Position numbers and translations under genes: made by a program | Part shown: positions 61,018-64,000 of the stretch, piece by piece | Layout of the letters: the number at the start of each line of letters is the position of its first letter | Numbering within the stretch: position 1 is the first letter of the stretch | The notes under the pieces: generated by a model | Databases searched by the model: none | What the model was told of the DNA's origin: nothing | What the model saw: the letters and a program-made list of their open reading frames with translations, nothing else | NCBI GenBank assembly: GCA_017548985.1 | Contig: JAFYYW010000023.1 | Coordinates: 1-64,000 of the forward strand | From: Bacteroidales bacterium | Lineage (GTDB): Bacteria > Bacteroidota > Bacteroidia > Bacteroidales > UBA932 | Length of the DNA stretch: 64,000 nucleotides | Reading direction: 5' to 3'

Positions 61018-61668
61018 ATGATCACCAAATTATTAGCCACTTGTTCCTCTTGTGGGGAAAAACACGAGGTCCCTTACTATAGCGGAATCAACACCGCGGA
61101 GGAACCCGAATTGAAAGCCGGGGTCAAAGACGGCTCCATATTCCTGTGGGAATGTCCCCATTGCGGAAAGACCAACCTCGCTTCCGGACAGACCATTTAC
61201 CATGATCCGGAGGAAAGGCTGATGGTCTGGCTCCTTCCTCCGGGAATCGTGGGTGAAGACAAGGTGAAAATCATTGAGGACAGCTTGACAAAGGCATCGG
61301 AATCCCTTGAGGGCTATTCTTTCAGGAGGGTGGATGATGTCGGCTCCCTGATCGAGAAAGTCAACATATTCGACGCGGGACTTGACGACATGGCCATCGA
61401 GATGTGCAAGTATGTCACCAAGATGGAGCTTGCGGGGAAGGGTGGCGACAAGGCCGCGTCGGACGCTCCTTTCAAGTTTTTCCGCATTGACGGACCGGAC
61501 AACGAGCTGTCTTTCACTTACCCGTACAACGGACAGATGCAGGTGGTTCAGATAGGGTTCAACGTTTACGAAGATTGCGCCGGAATAATCCGACGCAACC
61601 CTTATCTGAAACCATCTGTAGGATTCCCCCGGATTGACCAGGGGTGGATCGCCAGGTTCTTCCGTTGA
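61018..61668 (+). CDS. CpXC-domain zinc-ribbon protein (216 aa)
   Basis: N-terminal zinc ribbon with CSSCGEKHEVPYYSGIN and CPHCGK (four Cys), as in the CpXC domain. Residues of about 50-216 are the CpXC-type extension with FLWECPHCG...MVWLLPPG. Its function is unknown; such proteins may bind metal or nucleic acid. Starts directly after the small membrane gene, so the three form an operon. Confidence 0.75.
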   Translation: MITKLLATCSSCGEKHEVPYYSGINTAEEPELKAGVKDGSIFLWECPHCGKTNLASGQTIYHDPEERLMVWLLPPGIVGEDKVKIIEDSLTKASESLEGYSFRRVDDVGSLIEKVNIFDAGLDDMAIEMCKYVTKMELAGKGGDKAASDAPFKFFRIDGPDNELSFTYPYNGQMQVVQIGFNVYEDCAGIIRRNPYLKPSVGFPRIDQGWIARFFR

Positions 61669-61674
61669 AAAACC

Positions 61675-62826
61675 TTATTCGACCTTCCTCGCCCCGTCGC
61701 TGATCACGACATCGTAAATCTTGACGTCGTGGCCGAATTCGGCGGGGAATTTCTCTTTGACCGCGGCGATGAAGCCGTCATACAGCTCCTCTTTGACAAG
61801 GTTGATGGTGCAACCACCAAAGCCTCCGCCCATTACTCTGGAGCCGGTCACATCGCACTTGCGGGCCAGTTTGTTGAGGAAATCCAACTCAGGGCAGCTG
61901 ACCTCGTAGAGCTTGCTCATGCCGAAGTGGGTCTGATACATCATCTCGCCCACCGTCTCATAGTCGCCTCTCTCAAGGGCGTCGCAGACATCAAGAACCC
62001 TCTGGACCTCGCCGATCACATATTCAGCCCTGAGGAAATCCTCCTCGGGAATCTCTTCCCTGACTTCCTCCAGCCATACGCGCTTAGCGTCAGACAGGAA
62101 GTCCACCTCGGGGTGGTTCTTCTTGATCGCTGCTGCGGCGTTCTCGCAAGACTCGCGGCGTTTGTTGTAAGCGGATGAGGCCAGCTCGTGCTTGACGCAG
62201 GAGTCGATCAGAACCAGTTTGTAGCCCTTGGGGTCAAACGGGAAATACTTATACTCCAATGTCTTGCAGTTCAAGCGGATCAAGCAGCCCTTCTTTCCGA
62301 AGATAGAGGCGAACTGATCCATGATGCCGCACTTCACTCCACAGTAGTTGTGCTCCGTGCTCTGTCCGATCTTCGCCAGCTCGAACTTGTCGATATTATT
62401 ACCGAACAGCTCGTTGATGGCGAACGCGAAGGTACTCTCCAGGGCGGCCGATGATGAGAGGCCGGCGCCAAGAGGGACGTCGCCGGCGAAGGCGCAGTCG
62501 AAACCTTCTACCTTGCCACCACGCTTAATGGTCTCGCGGCAGACTCCGAAGATGTAACGGGCCCACTGCTGCTCCGGCTTATCCTCTTCTTCAAGGCCGA
62601 ACTCGACATACTCGTCATAGTCTAAAGAGAAAGCCTTTACCTTCTTCGTGCCGTTAGGCTTGATCTCGGTGATTATGCCGCAATCAATAGCACCGGGGAA
62701 CACATAACCTCCGTTGTAGTCGGTATGCTCCCCAATGAGGTTGACTCTTCCTGCGGAGGCGAACACTTCTCCTTCCGTCTCATAGAGGGTCTTGAATTTT
62801 TCCCTGATTTTGGTTTTCATTTCCAT
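61675..62826 (-). CDS. galK: Galactokinase (383 aa)
   Basis: Phosphorylates galactose. The family motifs RVNLIGEHTDYNGGYVFP, PLGAGLSSSAALE (ATP loop) and GSRVMGGGFGGCTINL are complete. The start MEMKTKIRE at 62826 is used; ATG 62820 is possible. It is convergent with the CpXC gene. Confidence 0.95.
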   Translation of the reverse strand: MEMKTKIREKFKTLYETEGEVFASAGRVNLIGEHTDYNGGYVFPGAIDCGIITEIKPNGTKKVKAFSLDYDEYVEFGLEEEDKPEQQWARYIFGVCRETIKRGGKVEGFDCAFAGDVPLGAGLSSSAALESTFAFAINELFGNNIDKFELAKIGQSTEHNYCGVKCGIMDQFASIFGKKGCLIRLNCKTLEYKYFPFDPKGYKLVLIDSCVKHELASSAYNKRRESCENAAAAIKKNHPEVDFLSDAKRVWLEEVREEIPEEDFLRAEYVIGEVQRVLDVCDALERGDYETVGEMMYQTHFGMSKLYEVSCPELDFLNKLARKCDVTGSRVMGGGFGGCTINLVKEELYDGFIAAVKEKFPAEFGHDVKIYDVVISDGARKVE

Positions 62827-62864
62827 AATTATGTAATTAGAGCGTTATCGTCTGTGCATCTTTA

Positions 62865-62872
62865 CAAAAATA
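62865..62872 (-). promoter_or_regulatory. -7 box (TATTTTTG) of galK
   Basis: Full TAnnTTTG match on the minus strand, about 40 nt before the start. No -33 visible. Confidence 0.45.
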
Positions 62873-62880
62873 ATAAATAA

Positions 62881-63846
62881 TTATCTAATAACGAGCGTTA
62901 TTGGACAATGATCGCTCACCCCTCCCGTATATCTGGGTCCCGTGTAAGTGCGGAGCGGTTTTTCTCCCGAATGAGTGTTGTCCCGGACCATCAAGAAGGA
63001 AACTGTCTCAACACTCATTTCAAGAAAAGAGGCCTTCCTGACGATTGCCGGGGAAACGAAGAACATGTCTATCATCTCCCATCTTCCTGAATATTTGATG
63101 GTTCCTAAGCCTTTGGCGGCCAAGGGCGCGGCAAGGTTTCTCATCTTGCCGGAGTATTCTTTTGTCGACTCTGGCGTGTCGTTGAAGTCACCCATAGCGA
63201 CAATATTCCTGAAGCCCCCGGCCATCAAAGAATCCGTGATTTCAGACAGCCTGGTCATCGCTGCCACCCTTCGCCAAGACGAGTCATCCCCGTATTTGGA
63301 AGGATGATGGTTGACAATAACCGCCACGCTGTCGCCTCCGGGAGTTTCGAACCCGGCGAAAAGGATATCCCTTGTCAACAATGGCGGACCATCTCCCGAA
63401 TATACTCTCAATTGCTTGGAACCCAATTGTTTCAATTTGGTTTTACGATAAAGGAGGGCTACATCTATCCCCCGGGGATCAGGGGAATCATAGTGGATTA
63501 TGGAATAGTCCAGACGGCGCAAGATCGTTTCGGACAACAGCTTTTCCAAAACGAACCTGTTCTCAACCTCTGCGAGGCCGATGACGTCCGGGAGGGAGCC
63601 TCGCTTATCTGACACCCAAAGAATGGTCTTCGCCACCGCATGGCACTTTCTCTGGAACTTGGCCTTTGTCCAATGTCTCTTTCCGAACGACGTGAATTCT
63701 TCTTCTGACGGACTTGAAAGAACCGTGTCCCTTTTCCAATCGAAAAAGTTCTCCACGTTCCAAAACATAAACAATAAAGAGTCTTCCCCTACCGGCGGCC
63801 GTGGCTCCCGACAGAGCGCGCCAGCGATGAGAAGACTCAGAAGCAT
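62881..63846 (-). CDS. Endonuclease/exonuclease/phosphatase family hydrolase (321 aa)
   Basis: The EEP fold motifs are in order: FMFWNVENFFDW (Asn and Glu ligand), DVIGLAEVENR, IVNHHPSKY, GDFNDTP and SDHCPITLVIR (catalytic Asp-His end). A signal-peptide-like start (MLLSLLIAGALC) suggests export, with a non-classical lipobox. The substrate may be DNA, a phosphate ester or a lipid. It sits upstream of galK with only a short gap, in the same direction. Confidence 0.8.
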   Translation of the reverse strand: MLLSLLIAGALCREPRPPVGEDSLLFMFWNVENFFDWKRDTVLSSPSEEEFTSFGKRHWTKAKFQRKCHAVAKTILWVSDKRGSLPDVIGLAEVENRFVLEKLLSETILRRLDYSIIHYDSPDPRGIDVALLYRKTKLKQLGSKQLRVYSGDGPPLLTRDILFAGFETPGGDSVAVIVNHHPSKYGDDSSWRRVAAMTRLSEITDSLMAGGFRNIVAMGDFNDTPESTKEYSGKMRNLAAPLAAKGLGTIKYSGRWEMIDMFFVSPAIVRKASFLEMSVETVSFLMVRDNTHSGEKPLRTYTGPRYTGGVSDHCPITLVIR

Positions 63847-64000
63847 GATGTTAAACCAACTTAAAATGAAAACTATATACAGATGCGTTCGACAACGAAT
63901 ATGGGCAAAGGAAACGGAAAAAAAGAACAGAAACAGAAAAACATTTTCTTATGATTCGTATCTTTGTCTACAATAAAAAACAACAGAATCTATTAATCAA
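63847..64000. other. AT-rich right edge with a rightward -7 box
   Basis: TATCTTTG on the plus strand at 63959-63966 fully matches TAnnTTTG and could serve a gene beyond the window. I see no minus-strand box for the EEP gene that I can support. Confidence 0.35.

Overview
The window looks like a chromosomal segment of a member of the Bacteroidales (Bacteroidota). The evidence is the set of genes (fimbrillin-like lipoproteins, a porin O/P family protein, a DUF5106 thioredoxin-like lipoprotein, a C69 dipeptidase, an rSAM/lipoprotein pair, an ABC-type MacAB-TolC-like pump), the near absence of Shine-Dalgarno sequences, and many promoter boxes of the Bacteroidota type TAnnTTTG. By eye the DNA is moderately GC-rich; the exceptions are an AT-rich restriction-modification insert at 34.2-36.2 kb and some intergenic DNA. 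I cannot name the genus. No rRNA, complete tRNA, CRISPR array or transposase gene is visible.

Layout. 0-2.5 kb: three small leftward genes, then a 0.7-kb intergenic region with palindromes, a T-arm-like fragment, a terminator and a very good promoter. 2.3-10.5 kb: a tiny conserved-looking peptide gene, two large tandem paralogous surface lipoproteins (fimbrillin-like N-terminus, beta-helix repeats, Cys-rich tail) and a HAD-type lipoprotein. 10.6-14.1 kb: a PPC-domain protein, aroB and an aroD-aroA fusion. 14.1-15.4 kb (leftward): recO and rdgB. 15.4-21.9 kb: purM, a lipoprotein plus radical SAM pair, purH, purD and folD, closed by a strong terminator.

22.1-30.0 kb: a tightly packed eight-gene operon: DUF47 (PhoU-like), a PiT-like membrane protein fused to a LuxR-type HTH, a porin O/P family protein, a lamin-tail lipoprotein, a divergent CYTH-like protein, a canonical CYTH protein, a DASS-type transporter and MgtC. 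I infer a phosphate/polyphosphate sensing, uptake and storage operon whose regulator may be a transporter-derived 'transceptor'. This is the best candidate for an undescribed system here. An M28 peptidase follows, then aroC (leftward).

32.7-41.4 kb: sufB, a horizontally acquired type II R-M pair, pnuC, sufC, a short sufD, ispE and a membrane-anchored alpha/alpha-barrel protein. 41.4-48.7 kb (leftward): a C69 dipeptidase and an ABC/TolC efflux operon with an operator-like palindrome over its promoter. 49.1-56.1 kb: queH, then leftward genes for a small membrane protein, two NSS transporters, folA, thyA, galM and a thioredoxin-like lipoprotein. 56.2-64 kb: a large HExxH/propeller/barrel protein, a YeiH-type exporter, two small genes, galK and an EEP-family hydrolase.

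A second theme is dispersed small repeats. Palindromic elements about 80 bp long with a shared core and copy-specific arms lie in frame inside aroB and ispE. A second family lies in sufD and aroC. A third hairpin type lies in queH, with a half copy in the 39-kb gene. A fourth family sits just after stop codons between genes, bracketing folA with 31-bp direct repeats. In-frame residence of such elements in core enzymes resembles the Rickettsia palindromic elements in behaviour, but the sequences are different.
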